52,887 nt of DNA from an uncultured Prevotella sp. (GTDB lineage: Bacteria; Bacteroidota; Bacteroidia; Bacteroidales; Bacteroidaceae), in NCBI GenBank assembly GCA_900553285.1, contig USCX01000002.1, forward strand, positions 1-52,887, given 5' to 3'. Below, piece by piece: positions 1 to 9,842 of the stretch; position 1 is the stretch's first letter; each line of letters opens with the position of its first letter. A model generated the notes under the pieces. The model saw only the letters and a program-made list of their open reading frames with translations, did no database searches and was not told the origin of the DNA. A program made the translations under genes and the position numbers.

Positions 1-2042
1 GGTCCGTCGTCGCCGGGCCGACGCTGCGGACGCGTCTCCGCGAAATCGGCGTCCGACTCGATGTACCGGGGGTCGATCTCGCGCAGGAAACAGCTCGGAC
101 GCGAAAACTCCATATTGCCCCACTTGAAACGCATCTCGGCATAGGAGAGCGTAGCCAACTCCTTGGCCCGGGTCAGCGCCACGTAAAAGAGCCGCCGCTC
201 CTCCTCGAAACCGTCGGGCGACTCCACGGCCCGCTGCGACGGGAAGAGGTTCTCTTCCAATCCGACGATATACACGAATTTGTATTCCAGCCCTTTGGCC
301 GAATGTACGGTCATCAACGTCACCTTGTTGCGGTCCTGGGGATCATCCTTGTCCATATCGGTCATCAGCATCACCCCCTGCAGCCACTCCTCGATCGTAG
401 CCCGCTCCTCTTGCTGACGTTCCCCGGCCCGGATCTCGGCCTCGCGCTGCTCGTTGAAGAGCTGCATCGAGTTGAGCAGCTCCTCGATATTGTCCAGCGC
501 ACTGGTCGCCTCAGGGGTGTTCTCGGCCCGGTAAGCGCCGATGATACCCGAACGGGTCGCAATTTCGAGTCCCAGGTCGTACAGCCCCTTTTCGGCCCGG
601 GCCAACGACAGCCCCCGGACGAGGGCCACGAACTCGGCCACTTTGCGGACGATGGTCTTCTGCACGGGATCCGTCACCGGCTCGGCCGTCAGCGCATCCA
701 CCGCTTCCCACATCGACAGATTACGAGCTTTGGCCAGCAAAGCGATCCGCTCTACGGTCGTATCGCCGATACCCCGCGCAGGGTAATTGACGATCCGCTT
801 GAAGGCCTCGTCGTCGCGGGGGTTGATAACCAGCCGGATATAGGCCAGCAGATCCTTGATCTCCTTGTGGTCGTAGAACGAATTGCCCTTGTAAATACGA
901 TAGGGTATTCCTTTGCGGCGCAGCGCGTCTTCGAGCGCCTGGGACTGGTTGTTGGTGCGGTACAGAATCGCTGCCTCGGCCCACTCATCGCCCGCAGCCC
1001 GCACCTTGTCGCGCAGGTCGCTGACCACCATTTCGGCCTCCTCGCGGTCGGTATAGGCTCGGAGCACGCGGATCTTTTCGCCCATATCCCCTTCCGAAAA
1101 GCACTTCTTCTCCATGCGTTTCGAATTACGTTCGATCACCGAATTGGCCGCCTCGACGATCGTACGCGTCGAGCGGTAATTCTGCTCCAGCTTGAAGATC
1201 ATCGCATCCGGAAAATCCTTCTTGAACGAGAGGATGTTCTCGATCTTGGCCCCCCGGAACGAATAGATCGACTGGGCGTCGTCACCCACCACGCAGACCT
1301 TCGAATGGAGCTGCGACAGGCGCCGGATGATGACGTACTGCGCATAATTGGTATCCTGATACTCATCGACCAGGATGTATTTGAACTGCTCCTGGTAGCG
1401 GGCCGTCACATCGGGACAATCCCGCAGCAGAATATTGGTCTGCAACAACAGGTCGTCGAAATCCATCGCCCCGTTCCGCTTGCAGCGGGCGCAATAGATG
1501 TTATAGATATTGCCAAACTCGGGAATCTGCATCCGCCGGTCTTCGGCTCCGAAGCTGGCATTGGCCAAATAAGCGCCCGGCGTCACCAGGCAGTTTTTGG
1601 CGTAGGAGATGCGCGAAGCCAGCATCGCAGGCTTGTATTTGGTATCGTCCAGGTTCAGTTCCCTGACGATGGTTTTCAGGAGGTTTTTGCAGTCCGACGG
1701 CTCGTAAATCGTAAAACTCTGGGGAAAGCCGATCCGGTCGGCGTTGTCGCGCAGAATGCGCGAGAAAACCGAGTGGAAGGTTCCCATGCGGATATAGCGG
1801 TGGCGTCCGTCCGGCAGCATTTGGGCGATACGTTCGCGCATCTGCTCGGCGGCCTTGTTGGTGAAGGTGAGGGCGAGGATATTGTACGGAGCCACCCCCT
1901 GCTCGATCATATAGGCGATGCGCGAAGTGAGTACGCGCGTCTTGCCTGACCCGGCGCCCGCAATGATGAGCGACGGCGAATCGTAGTTCACCACCGCCTC
2001 CCGCTGGGCCTGATTCAGGCCTTTCAATATTTGAGATTCCAT
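1..2042 (-). CDS. uvrD: UvrD/PcrA-type SF1 DNA helicase (3' end beyond window)
   Basis: ATP-dependent 3'-5' DNA helicase of superfamily 1A, the UvrD/PcrA group that acts in excision and mismatch repair and strips RecA or stalled complexes from DNA. The frame is open from an ATG at 2042 to the window edge, giving 680 visible residues; the family is usually 720-780, so only the C-terminal tail is missing. Visible motifs: Q-motif region LNQAQREAV (9-17), Walker A GAGSGKT (29-35), then motif II VDEYQDTNY, motif III VGDDAQSIYSFRGA, motif IV QNYRST and, near the edge, LMTVHSAKGLEYKFV (V) and VALTRAK (VI). It is divergent from moxR. A -7-like box lies only 7 bases upstream of the ATG, so the leader is very short. 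The family is certain; UvrD versus PcrA naming is not separable here. Confidence 0.95.
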   Translation of the reverse strand, partial: MESQILKGLNQAQREAVVNYDSPSLIIAGAGSGKTRVLTSRIAYMIEQGVAPYNILALTFTNKAAEQMRERIAQMLPDGRHRYIRMGTFHSVFSRILRDNADRIGFPQSFTIYEPSDCKNLLKTIVRELNLDDTKYKPAMLASRISYAKNCLVTPGAYLANASFGAEDRRMQIPEFGNIYNIYCARCKRNGAMDFDDLLLQTNILLRDCPDVTARYQEQFKYILVDEYQDTNYAQYVIIRRLSQLHSKVCVVGDDAQSIYSFRGAKIENILSFKKDFPDAMIFKLEQNYRSTRTIVEAANSVIERNSKRMEKKCFSEGDMGEKIRVLRAYTDREEAEMVVSDLRDKVRAAGDEWAEAAILYRTNNQSQALEDALRRKGIPYRIYKGNSFYDHKEIKDLLAYIRLVINPRDDEAFKRIVNYPARGIGDTTVERIALLAKARNLSMWEAVDALTAEPVTDPVQKTIVRKVAEFVALVRGLSLARAEKGLYDLGLEIATRSGIIGAYRAENTPEATSALDNIEELLNSMQLFNEQREAEIRAGERQQEERATIEEWLQGVMLMTDMDKDDPQDRNKVTLMTVHSAKGLEYKFVYIVGLEENLFPSQRAVESPDGFEEERRLFYVALTRAKELATLSYAEMRFKWGNMEFSRPSCFLREIDPRYIESDADFAETRPQRRPGDDG

Positions 2043-2048
2043 AACGTG

Positions 2049-2056
2049 CAAATATA
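2049..2056 (-). promoter_or_regulatory. Predicted -7 promoter element of uvrD
   Basis: Reads TATATTTG on the minus strand, a match to the Bacteroidota TAnnTTTG element. It sits 7 bases from the ATG, so transcription would begin almost at the start codon. No good -33 TTTG is seen. Confidence 0.4.
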
Positions 2057-2263
2057 GCGATTTCCCCGCAACGACGGAGCGTCCGCAGCCGAATAATACG
2101 GCGGAGCGCCGCAACCGAAGGCGAACCTGCAGGACATCCTCCGCCCGATCTTTGCCCCGAAGCGGCGCCCGGGTGCGGTTTTTCAACCGGGGCACCGCCC
2201 CGCATCAGGGCGAAAAGAGCGGTCGGGATTTTCGATTTCTCGAAAAAAATATGTATTTTGCAA

Positions 2264-2271
2264 TAATTTTG
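2264..2271 (+). promoter_or_regulatory. Predicted -7 promoter element of the moxR-bat operon
   Basis: Reads TAATTTTG, a full match to TAnnTTTG, 58 bases upstream of the moxR ATG. No convincing -33 TTTG at the usual spacing. Confidence 0.4.
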
Positions 2272-2329
2272 CAGGGCATGCGTTGCATAAATACCGAAAA
2301 CAACGAAAAACCGAAAATACACACCGAAA

Positions 2330-3325
2330 ATGAGTGAAGTCATCAACATCAAGGAACTCAACGAACGGATCGAACGCGAAAGCGTCTTCGTCGATACGCT
2401 GCGCAGCGAAATGGGTAAGGTGATTATCGGACAGAATCACCTGATCGACACCCTTTTGATCGGCCTGCTCTCCAACGGGCACATCCTGCTGGAAGGCGTG
2501 CCGGGGCTGGCCAAAACGCTGGCCATCACCACGCTGGCCAAAGCCGTCGATGCCGATTTCTCGCGCATTCAGTTCACCCCCGACCTGCTGCCGGCAGACC
2601 TGATCGGTACACTGATCTACTCGCAGAAGAAGGAGGAGTTCCTCGTCCGCAAAGGCCCCGTATTCGCCAACTTCGTCCTCGCGGACGAGATCAACCGCTC
2701 GCCGGCCAAGGTGCAGTCGGCTCTGCTCGAAGCCATGCAGGAGCGGCAGGTGACCATCGGCGACGAAACGTTTGCCCTGCCCAATCCCTTCCTCGTCCTG
2801 GCCACGCAAAACCCCATCGAACAAGAGGGCACCTACCAGCTGCCCGAAGCACAGGTGGACCGCTTCATGCTGAAAGTCGTCATCAGCTATCCCTCACTCG
2901 AAGAGGAAAAGAAAATCATGCGCCAGCAACTCGCCGGCAACCGGCGTGAAGTGCGCCCCGTGGTCTCGACGTCCGACATCATACGCGCCCGCGGCGTGGT
3001 GAAAGAGGTCTATCTCGACGAACGTATCGAACAGTATGTGGCCGACATCGTTTTTGCGACCCGCTATCCGGAGCAATACAAACTGAACGACCTGACAGGC
3101 TACATCAACTTCGGCGGTTCGCCGCGCGCCTCCATCAGCCTGGCCACAGCCGCCCGCTCGTCAGCCTTCCTTTCGCGCCGCGGCTACGTCATCCCCGAGG
3201 ACGTCCGCGCGGTGGCCCACGACGTGCTGCGCCACCGCATCGGCCTGACCTATGAGGCTGAAGCCAACAACGTGACATCGGACGACATCATCAACGAAAT
3301 CCTCAACAAGGTCGAAGTACCCTAA
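2330..3325 (+). CDS. moxR: MoxR-family AAA+ ATPase
   Basis: MoxR-type AAA+ ATPase, a chaperone-like factor thought to remodel or activate the von Willebrand A (VWA) proteins encoded beside it. 331 residues, the normal length. Walker A GVPGLAKT is at 56-63 and Walker B LADEINR at 117-123. The sensor region is LATQNPIEQEGTYQLPEAQ, followed by the alpha-helical lid domain. It is the first gene of an eight-gene block with DUF58 and BatA-E, separated from the next gene by 14 bases. In Bacteroides fragilis this locus is linked to aerotolerance; the biochemical role here is inferred from that family knowledge. Divergent from uvrD. Confidence 0.95.
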   Translation: MSEVINIKELNERIERESVFVDTLRSEMGKVIIGQNHLIDTLLIGLLSNGHILLEGVPGLAKTLAITTLAKAVDADFSRIQFTPDLLPADLIGTLIYSQKKEEFLVRKGPVFANFVLADEINRSPAKVQSALLEAMQERQVTIGDETFALPNPFLVLATQNPIEQEGTYQLPEAQVDRFMLKVVISYPSLEEEKKIMRQQLAGNRREVRPVVSTSDIIRARGVVKEVYLDERIEQYVADIVFATRYPEQYKLNDLTGYINFGGSPRASISLATAARSSAFLSRRGYVIPEDVRAVAHDVLRHRIGLTYEAEANNVTSDDIINEILNKVEVP

Positions 3326-3339
3326 AACGAAGGCTGACC

Positions 3340-4209
3340 GTGGATACGACTGAGCTGCTGAAACGCGTCCGGCAAATTGAAATCAAGACACGCGCCCTGA
3401 CGAACAACATCTTTGCGGGCGAATACCATTCGGCCTTCAAAGGGCGCGGCATGTCGTTTGCCGAAGTGCGTGAATACCAACCGGGCGACGACGTACGCGA
3501 CATCGACTGGAACGTGACGGCGCGCCTGGGCCGCCCCTACGTGAAAGTATTCGAGGAGGAGCGCGAACTGACCGTCATGCTGCTCATCGACGTGTCGGGC
3601 AGTCTGGAATTCGGTTCCGTAAGCCGTTTCCAACGCGACCTGGTGGCCGAAATCGCCGCCACACTGGCCTTTTCCGCCATTCAGAACAACGACAAAATCG
3701 GCGTCATCTTTTTCTCAGACCGCATTGAGAAGTTCATCCCCCCCAAGAAGGGACGCAAGCACATTCTCTACATCATACGCGAACTGCTGACGCTCCGTCC
3801 GGAAGGGCGGCACACAGACATCGGAACCGCGCTCGAATATCTTGTTTCGGCCCTTCGGCGCCGGAGCATCGCCTTCGTCCTGAGTGACTTCATCGACGGG
3901 CACGATTATTCGAAAGCCCTCACCATCGCCAACCGCAAGCATGACGTGGCTGCGGTCCGCGTCTACGACCGGCGCATGGCCGAACTGCCGGACGTAGGCC
4001 TGCTGAAAGTGACCGACGCCGAAACCGGCCACGAACAATACATCGACACATCGAGCCGGCGCATACGCGAGGCTCACCGGGAATGGTGGGCCGACAGTTG
4101 CCTGCGCGTAGACAAGACGATGGGGGCAAGCATGGTGGACCACGTTTCCGTAGCCACGGACGAGGACTACGTAAAGGCGCTGATGAACCTATTTGCCAAA
4201 CGAAGATGA
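3340..4209 (+). CDS. DUF58 domain protein (VWA-like)
   Basis: DUF58 protein of 289 residues. Residues 46-57 carry the family signature YQPGDDVRDIDW, and a VWA-type metal-binding (MIDAS) motif DVSGS is at 84-88. The start is GTG at 3340: no ATG is suitably placed, and the N-terminus aligns with the family from this codon. No signal peptide or membrane segment, so probably cytoplasmic and a partner of MoxR. The 3' end overlaps the next gene by four bases (ATGA), a sign of translational coupling. Molecular activity is not known for the family; DUF58-MoxR pairing is widespread. Confidence 0.92.
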   Translation: MDTTELLKRVRQIEIKTRALTNNIFAGEYHSAFKGRGMSFAEVREYQPGDDVRDIDWNVTARLGRPYVKVFEEERELTVMLLIDVSGSLEFGSVSRFQRDLVAEIAATLAFSAIQNNDKIGVIFFSDRIEKFIPPKKGRKHILYIIRELLTLRPEGRHTDIGTALEYLVSALRRRSIAFVLSDFIDGHDYSKALTIANRKHDVAAVRVYDRRMAELPDVGLLKVTDAETGHEQYIDTSSRRIREAHREWWADSCLRVDKTMGASMVDHVSVATDEDYVKALMNLFAKRR

Positions 4210-5291
4210 AACTTTTTATACGCCACATATTCCCCTTGCTGCTCCTCGCCGCAACAGCCGGACAGCTGCGGGCGCAGGTGACCGTGGGACAGGCCATCGA
4301 ACCCGCCACCCTGCGTGTGGGCGAACAGGCCGTGCTCACGGTCACGGTCACGCTCAACGCCGGCGAACGGGCCGACTTCCCCGCGTTCCGTGACAATGTC
4401 ATCGTGCCGGGTGTCGAAGTGGTCGACGAGAGCCCGGTAGACACCACATGGCTCAACGACCGCAAACGCATGAAGCTGACGCGACGCTACATCCTGACCT
4501 CGTTCGACAAGGCGCTCTACACCCTTCCGCCTTTCCAGGTGAAAGTAGGCCAGAAAGTCTATACGGCCAAAGACGAATTGGGGCTCAAAGTCGACACCGC
4601 AGGCATCCACGTCGACACACTTCACGTCGACCAGTTCTACGGCCCGCACGACACGGTTGAAAGCGTGTTTGAATGGAACAGCCTCTACTTCTGGCTGTCG
4701 CTCCTGGCGTGGGCGTGCTTTGTCGGGGCGGCGGTTCTCGCCGTGCGCTACTTCAACAAGCGCCCCATCACGCGCCGCGTGGTCATCAAACCGGCCGAAC
4801 AGCCGCACAAATGGGCCATCCGCGAAATCGAAAAGATAAAGGGCGACAAGACATGGAACGCCGAAAACGCCAAAGACTACTACGTCCGGCTGACCGATGT
4901 GCTCCGCAGTTACATCGAACGCCGCTTCCAGTTCAACGCCAAGGAGATGACCACGGCCGAAATCCTCGACCGCCTGCTCAAAGCCAAAGACGAAAACACC
5001 CTGCGCGAACTGCGCCAGATTCTGGAAACGGCCGATTTGGTCAAGTTCGCCAAATACGCCACCTCGGTGAACGAAAACGACGCCAACCTCATGCGGGCCA
5101 TGGAGTTCATCAACGAAACGAAATCGGATGTAGAACTGCCGCCCGAACCCGTCGTGAAGGAAATCGTACTCAAAGAGAACAAGCAAATGGCCCTTCGCGT
5201 AGCTATGGCTGTCGGATGCCTCATCCTTACGCTTGCCGCAGCCGGGCTCATAGGCTACGTGGCGGTCGAACTCTACCACTCATTCCTATAA
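4206..5291 (+). CDS. BatD-like membrane protein of the Bat operon
   Basis: 361-residue exported membrane protein. The ATG at 4206 overlaps the DUF58 stop and gives a clean signal peptide (residues 1-24, ending LRAQ); upstream in-frame starts lie inside the DUF58 gene and lack it. The periplasmic N-terminal half resembles the beta-sandwich start of BatD (VTVGQAIEPATLRVGEQAVL). A transmembrane helix is near 158-181, then a soluble cytoplasmic domain (KWAIREIEKIKGDKTWNAEN and following), then a C-terminal helix from about 330. This gene between DUF58 and BatA is usual in Bacteroidales and is normally annotated as hypothetical. It probably belongs to the Bat membrane complex. Confidence is high for the gene, moderate for function. 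Confidence 0.85.
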   Translation: MKLFIRHIFPLLLLAATAGQLRAQVTVGQAIEPATLRVGEQAVLTVTVTLNAGERADFPAFRDNVIVPGVEVVDESPVDTTWLNDRKRMKLTRRYILTSFDKALYTLPPFQVKVGQKVYTAKDELGLKVDTAGIHVDTLHVDQFYGPHDTVESVFEWNSLYFWLSLLAWACFVGAAVLAVRYFNKRPITRRVVIKPAEQPHKWAIREIEKIKGDKTWNAENAKDYYVRLTDVLRSYIERRFQFNAKEMTTAEILDRLLKAKDENTLRELRQILETADLVKFAKYATSVNENDANLMRAMEFINETKSDVELPPEPVVKEIVLKENKQMALRVAMAVGCLILTLAAAGLIGYVAVELYHSFL

Positions 5292-5301
5292 CCTTGCCAA
5301 A

Positions 5302-6303
5302 ATGACTTTCGCAAACGCCGGATACCTCTACTTACTCATCCTGCTCATACCGCTCATTCTCTGGCACTTCCTGTCGCGCCGAAAACGTGAGCCAGCCGTC
5401 AAGGTAGCGTCGACCGAGGCTTACCGCTACATCCGCAAGACGCCCCGCATGGCCTTGGTCCACCTGCCGTTCTGCCTGCGCATGCTTACGCTTGCCTTGG
5501 TCATCATCATTCTGGCCCGCCCCCAAACCAGCAATTCGTGGCGCAATGCCCAGACCGAAGGCATCGACATCATGATGGTGATGGACATATCGACCAGCAT
5601 GCTGGCACAGGACCTGAAACCCAACCGCATAGAAGCCGCCAAAGCCGTGGCACAGGAATTCATCGCCAGTCGCCCGTCGGACAACATCGGACTGACCATC
5701 TTTTCAGGCGAAGCCTTTACGCAGTGTCCCATGACCATCGACCACAACGTGCTGCTAAGCATGTTCCGCAACGTGTCGTGCGACCTCCCGGCCAGTGGCA
5801 TGATAGAAGACGGAACAGCCATCGGCATGGGATTGGCCAACGCCATCTCGCGCCTGAAAGACAGCAAAGCCAAAAGTAAAGTCATCATCCTGCTGACCGA
5901 CGGGGCCAACAACCGGGGCGACATTTCGCCACTCACGGCAGCCGAAATCGCCCGGCAGTTCGGCGTGCGCATCTACACGGTCGCAGTCGGCACGGAGGGC
6001 ACAGCCCCATATCCCTATCCGCTGCCGGGCGGCGGGGTACACATCGTCAACATTCCTGTCGACATCGACCCCGAAACCCTACAACAGATCGCCTCCACGA
6101 CCGGCGGCCTCTACTACCGCGCCGGAAGCAGCCAGAAACTCAAAGAAATCTATAACGATATTGACAAACTGGAAAAGACGAAGCTCGAAGTGAAGCGCTA
6201 CGACAAACGCTACGAAGCATACATGCCCTTCGCCATAGCGGCTCTCCTTTCACTGCTGTTGGAGTTCACACTCCGCACGACATGGCTGCGCCGCATTCCG
6301 TAA
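5302..6303 (+). CDS. batA: Aerotolerance protein BatA (VWA, membrane)
   Basis: BatA, a membrane-anchored VWA protein of the Bacteroides aerotolerance operon. 333 residues: membrane segments at about 5-24 and 58-73, a VWA domain with MIDAS motif DISTS at 95-99 and the typical following LKPNRIEAAK, and a C-terminal helix near 308-325. The second MIDAS region, ILLTDGANNRGDI, is present. It lies 10 bases after the BatD-like gene and 21 before batB, its close paralogue. Family knowledge: Bat mutants of B. fragilis show reduced oxygen tolerance; the direct substrate is unknown. BatA and BatB probably pair in the membrane (inference). Confidence 0.93.
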   Translation: MTFANAGYLYLLILLIPLILWHFLSRRKREPAVKVASTEAYRYIRKTPRMALVHLPFCLRMLTLALVIIILARPQTSNSWRNAQTEGIDIMMVMDISTSMLAQDLKPNRIEAAKAVAQEFIASRPSDNIGLTIFSGEAFTQCPMTIDHNVLLSMFRNVSCDLPASGMIEDGTAIGMGLANAISRLKDSKAKSKVIILLTDGANNRGDISPLTAAEIARQFGVRIYTVAVGTEGTAPYPYPLPGGGVHIVNIPVDIDPETLQQIASTTGGLYYRAGSSQKLKEIYNDIDKLEKTKLEVKRYDKRYEAYMPFAIAALLSLLLEFTLRTTWLRRIP

Positions 6304-6324
6304 CCCATCCAGAACGCCACAAAC

Positions 6325-7341
6325 ATGTTCAGATTTGCCGAACCCGAATATCTCTACGGTCTCCTGCTGGTGCCGCTGCTGCTGGCCCTCGCCGTGTGGT
6401 CTGAAATCCAAGCCCGGAAACGGATGAAGAAATACGGAGAATGGAAACTCCTCTCCCGGCTGACCGAAGGATTGTCGCTTACCCGTAGGCGGGTGAAAAA
6501 CCTGCTGCTCATCCTCTCCGTGGCTCTCGTCGTAATCATCCTGGCCCGTCCGCAGTTCGGCACACACATCGACACCACCGAACGCAGAGGAATCGAAGCC
6601 GTCATCGCCCTCGACGTGTCGAACTCCATGATGGCCACGGACGTTTCGCCAAACCGCCTTGAACGGGCCAAAATGCTCGTGTCCAACCTTGTCGACAAGA
6701 TGAAAGACGACAAAGTCGGCCTGAACGTCTTTGCCGGCGATGCCTACATTCAAATTCCCATCACAAACGATTACGTCTCTGCCAAAATGTTTCTCGACGC
6801 CATAAGTCCGGGCATGGTGGGCACGCAAGGCACGAATCTGGCCGAAGCCATCCGTCTCGCGTCGAAAAGTTTCACCCCGACCGAAGGTGTCGGCAAAGCC
6901 ATCATCATCATCACCGACGGTGAGAACCACGAGCCCGGAGCGGAAGAAGCCGCAAAAGAAGCCGCAAAAGAAGGATTCAACGTGTTTGTGCTTGGCGTAG
7001 GTACGGCGGAAGGGTCGCCCATCCCCGTGGCCGGAGGCTATCTGCAAGACCGCAACGGGCAGACCGTCGTCACGAAACTGAATGAAGCAATGTGCCGCGA
7101 CTTAGCCGCTGCGGGAAAAGGTATCTACATCCACGTCGACAATACGGCTTCGGCTCAGGATCGGCTGAACGCCGCCCTCGACCATCTGGCCAAGAAAGAC
7201 ATGGAAACACCCGTTTATTCCGCCTTCGACGAGCAGTTCCAAGCCGTAGCGCTCATCCTGCTCGCTCTCCTGCTGGCTGAACTTTTCACCCTCGAATGTG
7301 AAAACCCGATATTCAAGAAACTCAAACTTTTCCGTAAATGA
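6325..7341 (+). CDS. batB: Aerotolerance protein BatB (VWA, membrane)
   Basis: BatB, the second VWA-domain membrane protein of the operon, 338 residues. N-terminal membrane segments at about 10-27 and 57-75; MIDAS motif DVSNS at 97-101 followed by DVSPNRLERAK; the IITDGENHEPGAEEAAKE region; and a C-terminal hydrophobic helix (FQAVALILLALLLAELF). It shares the BatA layout, consistent with an old tandem duplication. The stop overlaps the batC start (ATGA). Confidence 0.93.
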   Translation: MFRFAEPEYLYGLLLVPLLLALAVWSEIQARKRMKKYGEWKLLSRLTEGLSLTRRRVKNLLLILSVALVVIILARPQFGTHIDTTERRGIEAVIALDVSNSMMATDVSPNRLERAKMLVSNLVDKMKDDKVGLNVFAGDAYIQIPITNDYVSAKMFLDAISPGMVGTQGTNLAEAIRLASKSFTPTEGVGKAIIIITDGENHEPGAEEAAKEAAKEGFNVFVLGVGTAEGSPIPVAGGYLQDRNGQTVVTKLNEAMCRDLAAAGKGIYIHVDNTASAQDRLNAALDHLAKKDMETPVYSAFDEQFQAVALILLALLLAELFTLECENPIFKKLKLFRK

Positions 7342-8024
7342 GACCTTCTTTGAAACTCCTCTTCATCATCCTGCTATGGTGCGGTGCCGGCACGCTCATG
7401 GCACAAAGCAAAAGCTACCAATATGTTCACCAAGGCAACCGCAGCCTGACCGAGAACAATCCGTCCGAGGCCGAAAAGTTTTACCAACGCGCCCTGACAC
7501 TTTCGCCCAACGACGGACGGGCCCACTACAACCTGGGGAACGCTTTCCTTCTTCAACAGCGCGATTCAGCCGCAGTCAACGCCTACCTCAAAGGAGCAAG
7601 CATGGAGAAAAACAAATTGGTCAAATCAATGGCTTACTATAACGTAGGTGTGGTCTATCAGACAAAGAAAAAGCTGAAAGAAGCCATCGACTGCTACAAA
7701 GAGGCGTTGCGCAACAATCCCGCCGACGAGGAAGCGCGTTACAATCTCGTGCTCTGTCAACATCAGCTGAAAAAACAAGGAGGCGGGAACGGCGGTCCCA
7801 AACCACAACAAAACAAGGACGACAAGAAGGGGGAGGACAAGCAGAAACAGGACAACCAATCCCAACAAAACCAACAGCCTGACAAACAGCAACCGCCTCA
7901 GAACCAAATGTCGAAAGACAATGCCGAACAGTTGCTCGACCTTTCAAAGCAAGAAGAACAGCAGACGCGCGAAAAGATACGCAACGTGCAACCGCGAACG
8001 CGCAGCTTAGAAAAGAACTGGTAG
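7338..8024 (+). CDS. batC: Aerotolerance protein BatC (TPR, exported)
   Basis: BatC, a periplasmic TPR protein of 228 residues. Signal peptide 1-23 (ends LMAQ); tetratricopeptide repeats from about 27 to 145 (for example AHYNLGNAFLLQQRDSAAVN and AYYNVGVVYQTKKKLKEAID). A low-complexity Gln/Lys linker at about 147-190 follows, then a short conserved C-terminus ending KNW. The Q/K-rich linker and KNW tail are typical of BatC. It probably bridges BatA/B with BatD/E (inference). Starts inside the batB stop; batD follows after 9 bases. Confidence 0.92.
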   Translation: MRPSLKLLFIILLWCGAGTLMAQSKSYQYVHQGNRSLTENNPSEAEKFYQRALTLSPNDGRAHYNLGNAFLLQQRDSAAVNAYLKGASMEKNKLVKSMAYYNVGVVYQTKKKLKEAIDCYKEALRNNPADEEARYNLVLCQHQLKKQGGGNGGPKPQQNKDDKKGEDKQKQDNQSQQNQQPDKQQPPQNQMSKDNAEQLLDLSKQEEQQTREKIRNVQPRTRSLEKNW

Positions 8025-8033
8025 GAAAAAGCC

Positions 8034-9842
8034 ATGAACAAGACCCTTTTCATTCTACTCATAGGCTGGTGGACAGCACTTCATGCGTTCGCCACCATCC
8101 GGGTGACAGCCGAAGCCTCCCCGTCGACCGTTGCGGTGGGTGAGGCCTTCCGGCTTGAATATAAAGTAAACTCGTCCGACGCCGGACAAATCCGCCCCGG
8201 GACATTCAATCACTTCGACGTACTCAACGGCCCGGCCATTTCCACGTTTTCCAGCTACCAGATCACCAACGGGCAGGCACGCAGCGAAAACTCCACGACC
8301 TTCACTTACATCCTTTCGCCCAAAAGCGAAGGCACGTTCACGCTTCCGTCGGCCTCAGTCAACGTAAACGGCCGCAATTACAAATCGAACACAGTGCGCG
8401 TGAAAGTAGTCAAAGGCACTGGCAAGCCGGCTCAAGGGGGAACTATCGCCACCGACGAGGGACCGGCCATGCGCACACAAGGCAACGTGACCAACAAAGA
8501 CCTTTTCATTACCGTCACGGCCAACAAGACACAGGCTTACGAGCAGGAGCCCATCGTGCTGACTTACAAAGTCTATACACTCGTCAACCTGAACCAGCTG
8601 AGTGGGAAAATGCCCGACCTGAAAGGCTTCCTCAGCCAAGAAGTGCCCCTGCCCGCGCAAAAGACCTTCAACATCGAGCGCCATAACGGGATGCTCTACC
8701 GTACCACCACGTGGAGCCAATATGTTCTCTTCCCACAGCAAACGGGCAAACTGACGGTGCCCAGCATCCGGTTCGAGGGTCTCGTCACAATGGAAAACCC
8801 GAACATCGACCCTATTGATGCCTTTTTCAACGGGTACGACTATACGGTCAAGGTCGTGCGCCAGACACCGACAATCGACATTCAGGTTTCCCCACTCCCT
8901 CAACCGAAACCCGCCAATTTCTCAGGAGCAGTGGGCGACCTGAACATTCAGGCCGAAGTGGTCACGCAAGCGCCCAAAACGAACGAAGCCCTTACCCTCC
9001 GGCTGACCGTGACGGGGGTGGGCAACATGAAACTCATCAAAGCGCCGAAACTCCAATTCCCCACGAGCTTTGAGAGTTATGCCCCCAAGATAACGGACCA
9101 GACCAAACTGACGGCTGAGGGAATCGCCGGAAAGATGATGTACGACTACCTCGTCATACCTAGGCAAAAGGGCCATTACGAAATTCCCCCCGTCGAATTT
9201 TCCTACTTTGACATCACGACGGGGCAATACAAGACCTTAAAAACCGAACCGCTCGCTGTCAACGTGGCCCAAGGAACCAAATCGGCAGCCGATGCCGACC
9301 GCGAAATGGAACTGCGCAACAGCGATATCCGTCCGATACACGCAGACGACGGTCTCACGGACTACGCATCGTTCATGGGAACGGCTGCCTATGGCTTGCT
9401 CTACGCGGCCATACTCGTAGCCTTTGCGTTGAGCGTATGGCTGATGCGCCGCCATATCAAGGCCAACGCAGACCTTGTGGGACGGAAAGGCCGTGCTGCC
9501 GGAAAGAAAGCCCGCCTCCGTCTGGCCACGGCCAAGTCCATGCTCGACGCACAGAAGCACAACGCCTTTTACGAAGAGACTGAAAAAGCGCTGCAAGGTT
9601 ACGTGGCCGACAAGTTCAACCTGCCGACATCACAGCTGAACCGCGAAACCATAACCACCACGTTACGACAGGCCGGATTGAGCGAAGAGACGACCGCCCG
9701 TTTCGTCAAAGCGCTCGAACGCTGCGAATTTGCCCGCTTTTCCCCCATCGACGACAACGACCAGCTCTTCGCCTTCTACGAGGAGGCCGTCAATGTGCTC
9801 AGCCTATCAGAACAAGAGATTAAAGCCACCAGGAAAAGATGA
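8034..9842 (+). CDS. batD: Aerotolerance protein BatD
   Basis: BatD (oxygen-tolerance family), 602 residues. Signal peptide 1-20 (ends LHAFA), a long periplasmic region of repeated beta-sandwich modules (about 22-440), one membrane helix at about 450-470 and a basic cytoplasmic tail. The tail (LVGRKGRAAGKKARLRLATA and on) resembles the soluble domain of the shorter BatD-like protein upstream, so the operon carries two related scaffold proteins. The stop overlaps the batE start. Confidence 0.93.
   Translation: MNKTLFILLIGWWTALHAFATIRVTAEASPSTVAVGEAFRLEYKVNSSDAGQIRPGTFNHFDVLNGPAISTFSSYQITNGQARSENSTTFTYILSPKSEGTFTLPSASVNVNGRNYKSNTVRVKVVKGTGKPAQGGTIATDEGPAMRTQGNVTNKDLFITVTANKTQAYEQEPIVLTYKVYTLVNLNQLSGKMPDLKGFLSQEVPLPAQKTFNIERHNGMLYRTTTWSQYVLFPQQTGKLTVPSIRFEGLVTMENPNIDPIDAFFNGYDYTVKVVRQTPTIDIQVSPLPQPKPANFSGAVGDLNIQAEVVTQAPKTNEALTLRLTVTGVGNMKLIKAPKLQFPTSFESYAPKITDQTKLTAEGIAGKMMYDYLVIPRQKGHYEIPPVEFSYFDITTGQYKTLKTEPLAVNVAQGTKSAADADREMELRNSDIRPIHADDGLTDYASFMGTAAYGLLYAAILVAFALSVWLMRRHIKANADLVGRKGRAAGKKARLRLATAKSMLDAQKHNAFYEETEKALQGYVADKFNLPTSQLNRETITTTLRQAGLSEETTARFVKALERCEFARFSPIDDNDQLFAFYEEAVNVLSLSEQEIKATRKR

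Noticed and set aside
303..1949. A long plus-strand open frame of 548 codons
   Set aside because: It is antisense to the helicase gene, whose motifs are unmistakable; the plus translation has no motif and an unnatural composition.
4167..5279. Minus-strand open frame of 370 codons opposite the BatD-like gene
   Set aside because: The opposite strand encodes a signal peptide, membrane helices and a conserved Bat-operon protein; this frame shows none of these.
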